From Hemileia vastatrix (taxonomy: Eukaryota > Basidiomycota > Pucciniomycetes > Pucciniales > Zaghouaniaceae), in NCBI GenBank assembly GCA_030280995.1, contig JASXTE010000014.1, positions 23,965,150-24,029,149 on the forward strand: a stretch of DNA of 64,000 nt. The letters run 5' to 3'. The position numbers were made by a program, and so were the translations under genes. Position 1 is the first letter of the stretch. Every line of letters begins with the position of its first letter. This document shows, in pieces, positions 12,767-23,472 of this stretch. A model generated the notes under the pieces. It was not told the origin of the DNA, ran no database searches, and saw nothing but the letters and a program-made list of their open reading frames with translations.

Positions 12767-13859
12767 TGTGGTCTTCCAACATTGGCAGGGGCCTTTGTTG
12801 TGTGATTTGGCGCTGTTTGTGCATGTCTTAATTGACATCTGTTAAGGAATTTGGTATTTTTCTGGTTTTATTCCGTGGATATTGTGTCTGCGGGTATGTG
12901 GGTACTATCATTGGATAGCCCTGGTTTTTCTCTATATTTTATGTCTTGTAGACATTTTTCATATTCTGAGTTTTAAGGGGTCATTTCCTCATTTTTCATT
13001 TATAAAAGATTGCTGTTTAATTTTGTTTTTCGTGTTTTACGGGCTAACATTAAGTCTTAGGGTTATGTGCTTAGTACCATTGGGTAGAGCTAATTTTTCT
13101 CTATATTTCATGTGTCAATTTTGTTATAGTGAAATTCCGTGTTTTAAAGGTTTTAGTAGTTGTAGCTAATTTTTCTAAGTAGATTAGAGGTTTTTATTGG
13201 TTTTCTGGCTTCAGGGAGGCCGGGCCACTTCAGGCGGCATCTCCGACATCGGGCGGCCCGCCCGCCTCTGTTTTAGGAGGTTGGGGAGCGCTCCAGGAGG
13301 GTTTTTTATGCAATTTGGCAGGTACAGGCGCCAGATTGGTGGGTGCGCATGGGCTCTTAGTTAGTGGTCTGTGTGTACATAGTGAATAAGACAGTTTGGG
13401 GCAACCTTAATCATCATACAACCATCCGGAGGTGATCTCATTGTTCCTCACTCAGTTTTCACTGTTTTCTGGCCACAATTGGCTGTGTTTGTTGCAAGTA
13501 AGTTCTTCATTTAACTTAACTTTAGCAACTGTTTTCTCTGTTATAGTCTTGCAAGCTATAGCAAGTATTATTTCTGTCTCTGGTGTGGATTAGCAGCCTA
13601 CATCAAGTATCTTTGCTGTCTCTGGTGTGGACTTTGTTCTACATTTCAGTTCTTTGGTCTGGTATTCTATCTGGGGACTACTTTCTTGGCTCATCAAGCA
13701 GTCAAGTGTGTTAAAAAGGGGCTTTAGAAAAACAGGAACCAACTTACTTTAGAAAGTAAATCTCACTCTATTTTTCTAAAGGGACAGGGGATTTTCTCTC
13801 TGGTTTTTCTCCAACTCCCTTGGTCAAGGCCTATAGCTAGTACTATAGGATTGTCTACA
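12767..13859 (+). repeat. 5' LTR of element F
   Basis: The 1093-bp repeat is the partner of 24864-25956, with a few percent mismatches by eye. It holds a GC-rich patch near 13214-13275 in otherwise AT-rich DNA. It also has an intron-like stretch at 13498-13546 (GTAAGT start, CTTAAC, TTATAG end) close to its 3' end. Confidence 0.95.
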
Positions 13860-13863
13860 TTTC

Positions 13864-13880
13864 TGGCGCCCAACGTGGGG
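13864..13880 (+). other. Primer binding site of element F
   Basis: TGGCGCCCAACGTGGGG begins four nt after the LTR end. The TGG start is complementary to a tRNA CCA tail, and the rest fits a tRNA acceptor and T-stem, so minus-strand DNA priming by a tRNA is expected. I did not assign the tRNA species. Confidence 0.8.
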
Positions 13881-13929
13881 TAGAACTTGCTAGTTCCTTG
13901 AAATCTCTGTTTTCTTTGGTTGGCTCTAT

Positions 13930-16332
13930 TTGTTGTTTTGGACTGGAGGAATGGCTTCTGGTTCTGCTATTCCTGTGGTGACTGTCAGTGGGGGGGATGG
14001 TCCTCCTTCTGTGATGGTTAGGGAGTGTGTAAGTATTAAAACTTGGGATGGTACCAAGATTAATGGGGATGATGTCAAGTGGTTTCTAGAGAAGTATGAA
14101 ACTGCTGCTGGAGTGGATGGTGCTTCCTACCTGGACATGGTCAAGCAGATTATCTTCTTCATTGGTGATAGCTCAGTGGAGAAGGAGATTGTGGCCATGT
14201 CTGGCTACAAGAAGAGGGATTGGAAATTGTTGTGTAGGGAGATGGTGGATAGATGGGGTGTCAGGTTCACTATGGTGGATCTGAAAAAGGTTGTCAGTGA
14301 ATGGCAATCTTATGGTGGTGTTGGTAACTTAAATAGTTACAGGAAGTTTCTGCTACAGTTTGATCCTGTGGTGGAATATTTGGTGGAAGTGGAGGAGCTA
14401 GCCCATGAAAATGCTGCCAAGGATGTTTTTTGGTCTGCCCTGGCTAGAGATGTCAGGATAGATGTGTTGAAGGAGTTGTCAAGAAAGGAATTGAAGAAAA
14501 CTCTTTCTAATGGAGATCAGAAGTTGCCTGCCTTGGATAAGGTGAAGGAGGCTGTTGAGGCCCATTTGAAGTTATTGGCTGTGGACACCTATCAGGAGGG
14601 GTGTGCCAAGTATGTCAGAAAAGTCAGTGAGGCTTTGGCTGAAGAGGAAGTTAGGGAGAAGAAGGAGGAGAAGAATTTGGTGCAGGTTCCCAAACAGGAG
14701 AGGGACCCAATGGTGGAGCAGTCGGCTGATCTGACAAAACATCTGCACATTTTTGTCCAGGAGGCCAAGAAGGTTAATAAGGCACCTTCTCAGCCAAGAG
14801 ATTTTGAAAGGAGGGCTGGTAGGAGTGATCCTTGGGTTTTCTCTTATTGCAGTAGGAGGGGGCACGGGTCCAATGATTGTTGGGCATTGAACAGAGATGT
14901 GTCTGAAGTAAAAGTGGAGTTTGATGGCAGGGTTTTTAAGTTCCCTGACGGTTCTTTTGTGAAGCCCAGTGAGGGGCAGGCTCCTGTTGATTTGGTCAGA
15001 AGAAGGGGTGGTCTCAATCAAAGGAGGCCAAGGTTTGAGGAGATTCCTGATCAGGGGAAGTCTTCTGTTAAGGTAGATGAGGACCTCAAGGGAAAGGGGA
15101 AAGAGGTAAATAAGGTCTCTTTTTCTACTTCCTTTGGTGGTTTGGAGTTGTATTATTGTGGTGGACAGTCAAGTGGTGAATGCTTGGCTGGTGTTTATGA
15201 TGTGGAAGCAGGAAAGGTGGGTAGGCCTAAGAGCAGTTCTCAGGCCCAACCAAAGCCAAATGCTTCAAAGGGGGATCCTAAGCTGAGTGCAGCTAGGAAG
15301 AGGTACAGCAAAGAGGAGCTGTACAAGATGCAGAAGGGTATGGCTGATATGGGCCCCCCTAGTTTTGGAGCATTGGATATGAATGGTGATCCAATGCCAA
15401 TGGAGGTGTATTCTGACTCTGAGGAGGATGTCCCTTTGGCTTCATTACCAAAGCCTGTTGGAGTCAGAGGTTCTGGTGAGGGATCTGGTTTGGTTCCTGT
15501 TAATGGTAAATCTGTTGGTGGTGCTGGTCCTCAAGAATCTTCTAGGACCAAGGTGGTGAAGCAAAGAGCTCACTTTGAGAGGCCAGTAGTGTCTGGTAAA
15601 GTTAATTTTATGGACTCTGTCCTGGAAAGGATGAATCAGGGTCAGGTTTCCCTATCTTATGGGGAATTGTATGCTATCAGTCCAGGGTTGGCTGATAGGC
15701 AGAAGAAGTTGTTGACCAGGAGAAGGGTTTCTTCTGGTGAGGTAGAATACATTTGTGATTCTGCTGAAAAGTTTGGTGAGGGGTTGGAAACTCATTTTTC
15801 TGCTCCTCTGGGATATGTCAATGTCACTCTGAATGGCAGGGAGGCAAGGGCATTGGTGGATTCAGCTTCTCAGATAAACCTGATTTCTTTGTTTGAGGCA
15901 ACTCATATGGGCCTCCCCATCAAAACTGGTATTGGTGGGAATTTGAGAGGGATCGGTGGCCATGTCACTGAATTGGTTGGAACTTCAGAGTTTGTGAAGT
16001 TATATGTTGGAGGAGCCTCAGGGAAGGTTCATTTTTACATTGCTAAAGGTAATGTAAAATCAGTTTTGGGTGGGCCATTCTTGATGGATTTTCAGGCAAG
16101 AATTGGTTATCAATTTGACTTGGGAATCAGTTTGGAGTTGACTGGTGAAGACGAAAGGAGGCTTCACATGAGGTTATCATCCTCTGGAGAGGATGGTTGG
16201 GAGACTAGGCCTGGTTTATCTTCAATTTGCCAGTGCATGGACTGCTGCAGGAGAAGGAAGGAAGTGGGTGCTGCCTCTGGTTTTTTGGAGTGCGGTTCAG
16301 GCTCTATTGAGAGTCTGTCTTTTTTAGAGTAA
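13930..16332 (+). CDS. Gag-protease polyprotein of element F
   Basis: This is an intact 800-residue ORF. The start could be ATG at 13930 or the ATG at codon 8. Residues 1-220 are a helical capsid-like region (KTWDGTKINGDDVKWFLEKY). Near residues 304-315 there is a knuckle-like YCSRRGHGSNDC whose first expected Cys is Phe. A long low-complexity linker follows. The retropepsin domain is at about residues 630-740, with active site ALVDSASQINLIS (D644-S-A) and GIGGHVTELVG further on. It would assemble the particle and cut the polyprotein. The stop TAA (16330-16332) overlaps the ATG of the next ORF (16332-16334) in TAATG, which suggests stop-restart translation of pol. Two of the three flanking pol parts are damaged, but this ORF is not. 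Confidence 0.85.
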   Translation: MLFWTGGMASGSAIPVVTVSGGDGPPSVMVRECVSIKTWDGTKINGDDVKWFLEKYETAAGVDGASYLDMVKQIIFFIGDSSVEKEIVAMSGYKKRDWKLLCREMVDRWGVRFTMVDLKKVVSEWQSYGGVGNLNSYRKFLLQFDPVVEYLVEVEELAHENAAKDVFWSALARDVRIDVLKELSRKELKKTLSNGDQKLPALDKVKEAVEAHLKLLAVDTYQEGCAKYVRKVSEALAEEEVREKKEEKNLVQVPKQERDPMVEQSADLTKHLHIFVQEAKKVNKAPSQPRDFERRAGRSDPWVFSYCSRRGHGSNDCWALNRDVSEVKVEFDGRVFKFPDGSFVKPSEGQAPVDLVRRRGGLNQRRPRFEEIPDQGKSSVKVDEDLKGKGKEVNKVSFSTSFGGLELYYCGGQSSGECLAGVYDVEAGKVGRPKSSSQAQPKPNASKGDPKLSAARKRYSKEELYKMQKGMADMGPPSFGALDMNGDPMPMEVYSDSEEDVPLASLPKPVGVRGSGEGSGLVPVNGKSVGGAGPQESSRTKVVKQRAHFERPVVSGKVNFMDSVLERMNQGQVSLSYGELYAISPGLADRQKKLLTRRRVSSGEVEYICDSAEKFGEGLETHFSAPLGYVNVTLNGREARALVDSASQINLISLFEATHMGLPIKTGIGGNLRGIGGHVTELVGTSEFVKLYVGGASGKVHFYIAKGNVKSVLGGPFLMDFQARIGYQFDLGISLELTGEDERRLHMRLSSSGEDGWETRPGLSSICQCMDCCRRRKEVGAASGFLECGSGSIESLSFLE

Positions 16333-18455
16333 TGAGGGCTGATCACCCTAGTGCTATTACCTCTCCCCGAGATGAGGAAATCCCAGGTTGTAGTAGGTCA
16401 GATCCCTTGGAGATATACCAAGTGGATTTTCAACTTTCTCTTTTTAATGTTTCTCTTCTCTGTAAGTATTCATCAAGTTTTTTATCAAGCCTCTGTTCTC
16501 TCTCAAGATTTTTAATTATTTTTAATTCAAGTTCAATGAAGAAGATTGGTTATATATCTTTATTGAAAGATATGTGGAAAAGTTTTGGAGTGGTGAGATT
16601 GGGGTGTAAAAGTAAGTCCTCCCAATTGTGCACCGCTAGGGTTTCTTCTACACCTTTCAAAAATATTACCTGGGCCACACCTGTGAGCATTGGGGAAACC
16701 CCTGGTTATTTTTGTAGGTCAGAAGAAAACTCAAGAAAAGAAGATAAAAATTTCAAGATAATTCATGAAAATCAAAAAAAAAATCTGAAGATAATGAATA
16801 AAGAAGACGCAAAATATTTTTGTGAAGATCGTCAAGATCTATTTTTGGGCCTCCAGCATGAGGTTAAACTGCAGAAAATTTTGAAGAGAGAAGATCATCA
16901 AGATCAATCTTTGGGCCTCCAGAATGAGGACAAACTGCACAATTTTAGAAGATGTGATTCAGAAGATGAATCAAGATTTGAAGATTTGGAAGTTGGAAGT
17001 GAGGATGAAGATGTGGAATTGCAGAAAAGTTTTGGAGTGGTGAGATTGGGGTGTAAAAGTAAGTCCTCCCAATTGTGCACCGCTAGGGTTTCTTCTACAC
17101 TTTTCAAAAACATTACCTTGGCCACACATGTGAGCAATGGGGAAACCCTTGGTTTTTGTTCCAGGTCTGGGGGTGAAGATTTCCTGAAGATCCCTCAAGT
17201 TGAAGGTGGAGCGGCAAAGTATAAGAAGGTAGCGCAGAAGATTAGGCCTGTCAATGAGCCTATGCCTGTGGGTTTGAATCTGCCTTTGAAGAGACCTCCT
17301 TTGTCAAGAGATCCGTACTGTACTCCTTTGGTGAAGAATCCTCCAGAATTTGTAGAGACGGCTAGGGTGACCGTGGAAAGATTGAAAGTTGTTAATTTTG
17401 GTCCTGATGGGTGGTTGTCTGAGGAAGAAAAGAAGTTGTTGTTGCACGTTATTGTGCTAAGGGAAAAAGCGGTGGAATTTGTTGAGGAGGAAAGGGGTGT
17501 ATTGAAGCACTCTTATGGGGAACCTTACTTGATTCCTGTTGTTTGTCATGAACCTTGGAAAATCAAACCTATTCTGATTCCAGCCGCTATTAGAGAAGAT
17601 TTTGTAGAGATTTTTAGGGAAAGAGTCAGGACTGGGTTATATGAACAATCAACATCCAGTTACTCAAGTGCAGTGTTCTGTGTAAAGAAGCAGAATGGAA
17701 AGTTGAGGGTGGTTCATGATCTTAGAGCCTTGAATAGAGTCACTATCAAGGACGCTGGTATGCCGCCAAGTGCAGAGGATTTTGTTGAAGCTTTTGCTGG
17801 AAGTGTGTGTTATGGCTTGGGTGATATTATGGGTGGTTATGATGAGAGGGAACTACATACGGATTCAAAGCCTCTCACAACTTTTGAGACTCCTTTGGGA
17901 AGATTTCAGCTCACTAGGTTGCCTCAAGGAGCAACTAATTCAGTGGCAGTTTATCAAGCACAGATGGCTTGGATTTTGCAGGATGAGGTTCCTACTCATG
18001 CTGGTATTTTTATTGATGATGGTGGAATTAAAGGACCATCCACTGATTATGGTAATGAGGTGTTAGCGGAGAACCCTGGCATAAGGAGGTTTGCGTGGGA
18101 ATATGCAATAACTCTAGAGAGAGTGTTGTTCAGGATTGAAGAGGCTGGTTTGACCATTTCAGGGTCAAAATTCTGTTGTTGTGTTCCTGCTTTGGAAATT
18201 CTGGGTCATGTGGTATTTAAAGAGGGAAGGATTATGGCAAAGAAGAAGGTCAATAAAATTCAGTCATGGCCAAGGCCTAAAAATACTACTGAAGTCAGGG
18301 GATTTTTGGGTGTATGTGTATATGTCAGGATTTTTATTAAGGATTTTTCTTTGTTGGCTTCACCTTTAAGGAGGCTGACCAGAAAAGATGCAGATTGGGA
18401 ATGGACTGAAGAGTGTGAAGAGGATTTTCAGAAGTTGAAAAAAGGTTGTTGGTGA
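16332..18455 (+). CDS. Reverse transcriptase ORF of element F
   Basis: This is a 707-residue ORF starting at the ATG that overlaps the upstream stop. Residues 1-290 are a poorly conserved spacer with internal duplications. RT spans about residues 390-640, with AVFCVKKQNGKLRVVHDLRA, GDIMGGYDE, LTRLPQGATNS and the catalytic FIDD at residues 560-563 (18009-18020). The connection domain follows (EILGHVVF, GFLGVCVYVRIFIKDF). The ORF ends early in a frame change after LKK near 18440, and one extra nucleotide would account for it. RNase H then continues in another frame. It copies element RNA into DNA in the particle. Confidence 0.85.
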   Translation: MRADHPSAITSPRDEEIPGCSRSDPLEIYQVDFQLSLFNVSLLCKYSSSFLSSLCSLSRFLIIFNSSSMKKIGYISLLKDMWKSFGVVRLGCKSKSSQLCTARVSSTPFKNITWATPVSIGETPGYFCRSEENSRKEDKNFKIIHENQKKNLKIMNKEDAKYFCEDRQDLFLGLQHEVKLQKILKREDHQDQSLGLQNEDKLHNFRRCDSEDESRFEDLEVGSEDEDVELQKSFGVVRLGCKSKSSQLCTARVSSTLFKNITLATHVSNGETLGFCSRSGGEDFLKIPQVEGGAAKYKKVAQKIRPVNEPMPVGLNLPLKRPPLSRDPYCTPLVKNPPEFVETARVTVERLKVVNFGPDGWLSEEEKKLLLHVIVLREKAVEFVEEERGVLKHSYGEPYLIPVVCHEPWKIKPILIPAAIREDFVEIFRERVRTGLYEQSTSSYSSAVFCVKKQNGKLRVVHDLRALNRVTIKDAGMPPSAEDFVEAFAGSVCYGLGDIMGGYDERELHTDSKPLTTFETPLGRFQLTRLPQGATNSVAVYQAQMAWILQDEVPTHAGIFIDDGGIKGPSTDYGNEVLAENPGIRRFAWEYAITLERVLFRIEEAGLTISGSKFCCCVPALEILGHVVFKEGRIMAKKKVNKIQSWPRPKNTTEVRGFLGVCVYVRIFIKDFSLLASPLRRLTRKDADWEWTEECEEDFQKLKKGCW
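16576..17168 (+). repeat. Direct duplication of about 147 bp in the F pol spacer
   Basis: Units at about 16576-16722 and 17023-17168 share AAAAGTTTTGGAGTGGTGAG and then GTAAGTCCTCCC, with only scattered changes. Between them a shorter motif (TTTGGGCCTCCAG) is also repeated near 16844 and 16911. The duplication keeps the ORF open. Each unit has a splice-donor-like GTAAGT. Confidence 0.75.
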
Positions 18456-20491
18456 AGATATTGTTCTTCACAAGTTGGATTATGGGGTTGGTGCTGGAAA
18501 AATTTATCTGGCAGTGGACTCAAGCTATATTGCTGCTGGTGCTGTTTTGTCTCAGGAGGATAAGACTGGGAGGGTCAGGCCAGTAAGGTATGAGTCTGTG
18601 GTGTTTAATGAGGTGGAATATAGGTATTCTCAACCTAAGTTGGAATTGTGTGGCGTAGCTAAAATTTTAAAGAAGCTACAGACGGTTTTGTGGGGGCAGC
18701 ATTTTGAGCTGCAGTTGGATGCAAAGTCTTTGGTTCAGATGATCAATACACCTAGTCTTCCAAATGCTCCAATGACTAGGTGGGTGGCATTTATTCAACA
18801 TTTTTCTTTTGAACTGGTACAAAAACCAGGTAAAACTTTTACTATGCCTGATGGATTATCAAGGAGGCCACCTACAGATGAGGATTCTGATTCTGAAGAG
18901 TTTGACGAAGATGTTCCAGTGATTAGGGCCAGCACAAAGGGTGCTGAGGATTTTTCTTTCCTCCCCCATGAGGCTAATATGGATGATTGTTCTGACCTCC
19001 CCCAAGAGGATAAACTGGCTGGATCTGATCTTGATTCTGGTGATCAGGATGTTTTTGTTGATGAAGATGGAGTTGTTGTTTGGGACAGCTCAAAATTGGA
19101 AAAGAGTGTTTTTGTTAGTGAACTGGATTCTCACAAGGTTCAGTGGAAAGAGAAGGATGTGCCAAAATTTAAGGATTGGTGTCCTGGTTGGGCTGCTCAA
19201 TTGGCTCATGTTCACACTGGTGATTTTGATGACAGAGTTGTACCCTTGGATGTTGTTTTGTTGGATTTTGAAGATGAGACCTGGGTTGTGATGATGATAC
19301 TTGGTTGGCAAGCAAGAAGAAGAGTTCTGGATTTTATGTGTCAGGAAGGCGGTTGATGAGAAGGAGACATCCTAATCCTCAAGTGGTGGTGACTCAGAAG
19401 AAGGGTCAAGAATTGGTTTTGAAGTCTTTACATGAAGACCTTGGTCATAGAGGCTTTGGGGAGACTTATAGAAGAGTAGCAGACAGATTTTGGTGGCCAG
19501 GTATGAAGTTGGCTATGCAGGGTTGGGTTCAATCTTGTGAAGAATGTCAAAGAAGAAGTCACTTGAAACCTAAAGAGGTGGGCTGTGCTACTGGTGAATC
19601 AACTGTTTTTGGAAGAGTCAGTCTGGATGCTGTCCATATTAAAGAGGGCAGGTATAAATACTTGATTGTTGCTAGGGATGATTTGTCTGGTTGGGTTGAG
19701 GCAGTGCCTCTGGTTAATTTGACTGCCAAGAATGTGGCAGAGTTTTTGAAGAAGGAGTGGATTTATAGGTATGGGTTGATGAAGTTGGTGACTGTTGATG
19801 GTGGGCCAGAGTTTGGTGCCGAATTTAAAGAAGCTGTGGCTAGTGTTGGTTCTAGGGTTAGAGTGGCTACACCATATTATCCTGAAGCTGAAGGCATGGT
19901 TGAAAGAGGCCATCAAGTTATCAAGAATGCTTTGGGGAAGATGTGCGGAGATAGTGCCGAAAAGTGGAGGCATCATTTACCCTTGGTTTTATTTGCTGAT
20001 AGGGTCACTGTGAAGAGGACAACTGTCTATTCTCCTTATGAGTTAATGTTTGGTCAGAAAGCTGTTCTACCACTGGACTTGGAAGCTGTCTCTTATCTTG
20101 GAATTTATTGGGATGACGTGCAATCAACAGAAGATTTGCTCTGTGCCAGGATGCAACAGTTGCAATGTAGAGAGGAATGTCAAGAGAAGGAATACTCTAG
20201 AATGATGAAGATTAGGAATCAATCAGTCAGATACTGGGACAAGAAGTTGGCTCATAGACTCAGGTATCCCTTGAAACCTGGTTGTTTGGTTTTGGTGTAT
20301 AATAGAAGTTTGGAGAGTCAGTGGGGGAAAATTTTTGCCAACAGATGGAATGGACCTTAAAGAGTCAGATCTCAGGAGTCTGGAGGTTCTTATGTTTTGG
20401 AAGAGTTGGATGGTGCAGTCCTGAAAAAGAGGGTGGCTGCAGACCAAGTGAAGAGGTTTTATCCCAGGGGCACTAGGCATGAAAAAGATTG
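18456..20491 (+). pseudogene. RNase H, integrase and tail of element F (two frame changes, one stop)
   Basis: RNase H runs in the frame of 18475-19356: IYLAVDSSYIAAGAVLSQ, later LQLDAKSLVQ and MPDGLSRRP, with catalytic acidic residues present. The integrase is in the frame of 19305-20360. Its HHCC zinc module is at about 19430-19550 (HEDLGHRG, CEECQ). The DDE core has SLDAVHI, TVDGGPEFG and EGMVERGHQ. Near 20350 a GPY/F module reads Asn-Gly-Pro then TAA (20358-20360), where Tyr is expected. The frame continues to a TGA at 20489-20491 with YVLEELDGAV. Indels near 18440 and 19300 separate the parts. Apart from these few lesions the domains are well preserved. Confidence 0.85.
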
Positions 20492-20585
20492 ACTTTGCAA
20501 CGAGGATAAACTATGGAATGTTCTTTTTTGTTTTGGAATTCCGTGGTGTTGCAGAGCAACTTTTGTGTTGGAAACTTTTGTTATA

Positions 20586-21030
20586 AGGTACCCATGGGTG
20601 GGGCTTCTAGATTTGATCTTGGCAAGTGTAGGGGTGACTGATGGGCTGGCTGCTCTATCAACAGTTACCCCAGATTGTCTGTTTCCAATCCTTTCTCTTA
20701 ATTTGGTTGAACCCTAGTATTGGTTTCTTTTCACAGGTTTTAGTCCTCTATGACTTTAAACTGGAATTTCCTCTGGTTTTCATGTGCTGGACTCTTCACT
20801 GTTTATTGGTTTTAGTTTTTTTGTGTTGGACGTTGTGTTTTTGTTAGAAGGTACCCAGGGGGGGCTTCTAGATTTTATTTTGGCAAGTGTGGGGGTAACT
20901 GATGAGCTGGCTGCTCTGTAGAACAGTTACCCCAGAATGTCTGTTTCAAGTCTTAGTTTTTCCTAGTTGAATTCTAGTTCTGTTGTTTATTATTCAGGTT
21001 TCAAGTCCACTATGACTTTAAACTGGTTTG
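20586..21030 (+). repeat. Tandem units in the 3' region of element F
   Basis: Two units (about 20586-20845 and 20848-21030) share GGTACCC, a GGCTTCTAGATTT block, GCTGGCTGCTCT and then the GACTTTAAACTGG motif. A third related unit lies at about 23906-24075. No coding frame is convincing. They could be RNA structural elements or simple expansion of the 3' region. Confidence 0.7.
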
Positions 21031-21772
21031 GGACTGGCTTCTTTATCTTTGGTTCTTTCAGATTGGTGGTGGATCACTGGTGGTCTCCCATCATTTTTAC
21101 TTATTGGAGGGAGCCCACCCAGTGATCATTTCTATGGATCAGATTTTCTCTTATTGGGCCATCTATGGAGCTGGACTTTCTTTGATTTTGCAGTTATGTT
21201 TTTGCTAGATAGCAGTTTTAGATTATTTTCTTTTTTCTCTTTTTTTCTTTTAATTTTTTTATGGGGGTTGTTTAAAATTATAAAATCAAAAATATAGGGT
21301 GTTACCACATCAGGGTCACCAGGATGTGGGCAAGCACTGGTGGGGAAAGGCTCATCAATTGGCCGGGCAATGCTATTTTCTTATTTTTATTTATTATTTA
21401 TTTCATGTGTTTCTGTGTTTCATTATTTTTTATTATTTTCTGAATTTCTAAATTTTTTGAATTTTGTTTTCTGTTAACCAATTAAAAGAATTAATTGTGT
21501 ATCCATATCAAGGTGCACTTGGATGTGGGTAAGGTATCAGGGGATCAGCTCATCAATTGGCTGGGGGATATAATTTGTGTTATTTTTTATATTTTATTTT
21601 ATTTCATTTATGTTATTTCATTTCATTTTAGTTATTAATTTTTAATTTAGTTTATTAGTAGATACAAAGCATACTCTAAAAAATAAAAATAAAAAATAAA
21701 AATAAAAATTCTGAAATTATTTTTATTAATTGTTTTATATTATTATTATGTTTCTAATCTTTTTGCAGGAGC
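21031..21772. other. Non-coding spacer of element F
   Basis: AT-rich DNA between pol and the antisense genes. Two related segments of about 80 bp (near 21302 and 21495) share GGATGTGGG and GCTCATCAATTGGC. I see no gene. It probably holds the 3' ends of convergent transcripts. Confidence 0.5.
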
Positions 21773-23324
21773 TCATTGTCTGGATGATGAAACTTCTGGA
21801 GGCTGGTCCGGATTGTGATGAAGTTTTTGTTTTTTGTTGGGATTGTGGGAAGCACTTTGTTCTTTGAAGTGCATCCTGCGGGAGAGATTATAGGGATTGT
21901 AATAGTCAGGGATTGGATTAGAGGGAAGTTCAGAGGAGGAAGAAGAAGAGGCAGGAATGGAGTGCTGGAGGGTGTTTTTAATGATCCTAGACATTTTCCA
22001 GTGGTCGTCCAGTAGGCGCTTTCTCAGGTATTTTTCAAAGTCATTCAAGGGTCCATGGAGGGCAAAGGCTTTTAGCATGTTGGAACACATGGTGCTTAGG
22101 TGTTTCTTCATGTCTCCATAATCCAGGGTCAAAGAAGTTTCAAGAGTTTGGCCAACTCCAATAATAGATTCAGGAGGAGGGGTTCCAACTAGACAGGAAG
22201 AATTGGATCAGTAATTATTTTTGTTGAAGAAATGGATTAATTAATTTGGTACTTACAGATTGGAAGCTCATCAAATCTGTAAGCAGCTGGGATTTGGATC
22301 TCTGACAATTTTGTAATGGTCATAGTGGGTGGATCAACTAGGGAAAGATATGGATTCTCATGGTCTTCCTCTGAAGGATCCTGAGAAGGTGAACTGGGAT
22401 GCTGATGTTCCTGGGGCCTAGTTGGAGCAGTGAGATTGTTGTTGTTGTTGTGGTTGTTATTTCTGTTGGATTCAGCTGGAGGTGGTGCTGGTGACGGAGT
22501 ACCAGGGTTGTTAAAGGATGGAGCAGGAGAGGGGGATTTGGAAGCAGACTGCTCTCTTCTGGATGGAGAATTTGAAGAGATGGAACTGTCAGAAGAGTAT
22601 TTGGCTGACAGAGGAGAGGTGTAGTTTCTTTGTCTTAGTTGGGGACAAAGTTGTTGTTGTGGAGCAGTGTGTGGTGTTCTGGTTTCTTCTTGGGGTTCTC
22701 TGGCAGTTCTCTTAGAAATCTGGTAAATTTTGGTGCTTTTAGACTTTAGAAGTGTGGATTGCATTGCTCTGGGAGCAGTAGGAGGTTGTTGGGTTGAGTT
22801 GTTGTTGTTGTCTGGATGAATTTGGCTATTTTCTGGCTGTTTTTGGAGGTTTTGGCCCTGATTTTCACTGTTTGGTGAGGCAGGCGGGCCGCCTGGACGC
22901 GGTCTAGAAGCCCGGGAGTTGACTTTGAAGCTTTTGGAGCTAATTTGGCAGAGATAAAAGCAGTTTCTTGTGAGGCTAAGGAAGGTCTTTTGGGAGGAGT
23001 GCAGGAAGCTGAGCTTCTGGATCTTCTGGAAGGAGCAGAAGATAGAGAGGAAGAGGAAGGACCAAGCTCTGGGGATCTGGTAGGGGGTCTGGAGATGTAT
23101 TTGTGAGAAGGAGAAGGTGGAGGAATAGGGTAGTTGGCGTCTCTTTCACATCTTTTCTTTTTGGAATAGCAAGAGTCACAAGCCCTGTTGTTGAATTTGG
23201 ATTCAGGATTTGGAAGAGTGAATGTGCAAGGTCTGCACATGTGGATGCACTGTTTTCAGGCATAGTCCTTGGGAGCAGTGAAGCAAGGGAGAGTAGAAGG
23301 GTTAACAACAGGAGATCCAGCCAT
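21773..23324 (-). pseudogene. Antisense spliced gene 2 of element F, six-Cys protein (broken)
   Basis: On the minus strand the first ATG is at 23324. A Cys-rich segment follows: C-x3-C-x2-C-x15-C-x2-C-x6-C, ending ACDSCYSKKKRCERD. A long Pro/Ser-rich part runs to 22257. An intron at 22256-22189 (68 nt, GTAAGT start, ACTGAT, CTAG end) keeps the frame into exon 22188-21773. The last exon is helical, with LTLDYGDMKKHL and LNDFEKYLRKRLLDDHW. Two lesions are seen: TGA at 23258-23256 and a frame change in the CAA/AAC-rich stretch near 22800. The paralogue at 24845-24175 has the same layout. Zn2Cys6-like DNA binding is a guess from spacing only. Confidence 0.65.
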
Positions 23325-23472
23325 GATCTGTGGTGAGGAAAGATAATGAAAAGGGATAGGAGGAGATTGTTGTCAGTGATGGGTAGATGATGAAGTGAAG
23401 GTGAAAGCTCAGCAGGTTGGCTGTAGAGGTGTGCTGCATGAAATTGGCTGCATCCATTTTATGCAAAATTCC

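Noticed and set aside
18430..18475. A-run near 18440 as a programmed -1 frameshift signal between RT and RNase H of F
   Set aside because: The required change is +1 (skip one base), and the A-run is not in the phase of a -1 slippery heptamer. An indel in a homopolymer is simpler.
22877..22910. GC-rich patch in antisense gene 2 resembling the GC-rich patch of the F LTR
   Set aside because: The match is about 20 bp and GC-rich, too short to claim capture of LTR sequence.
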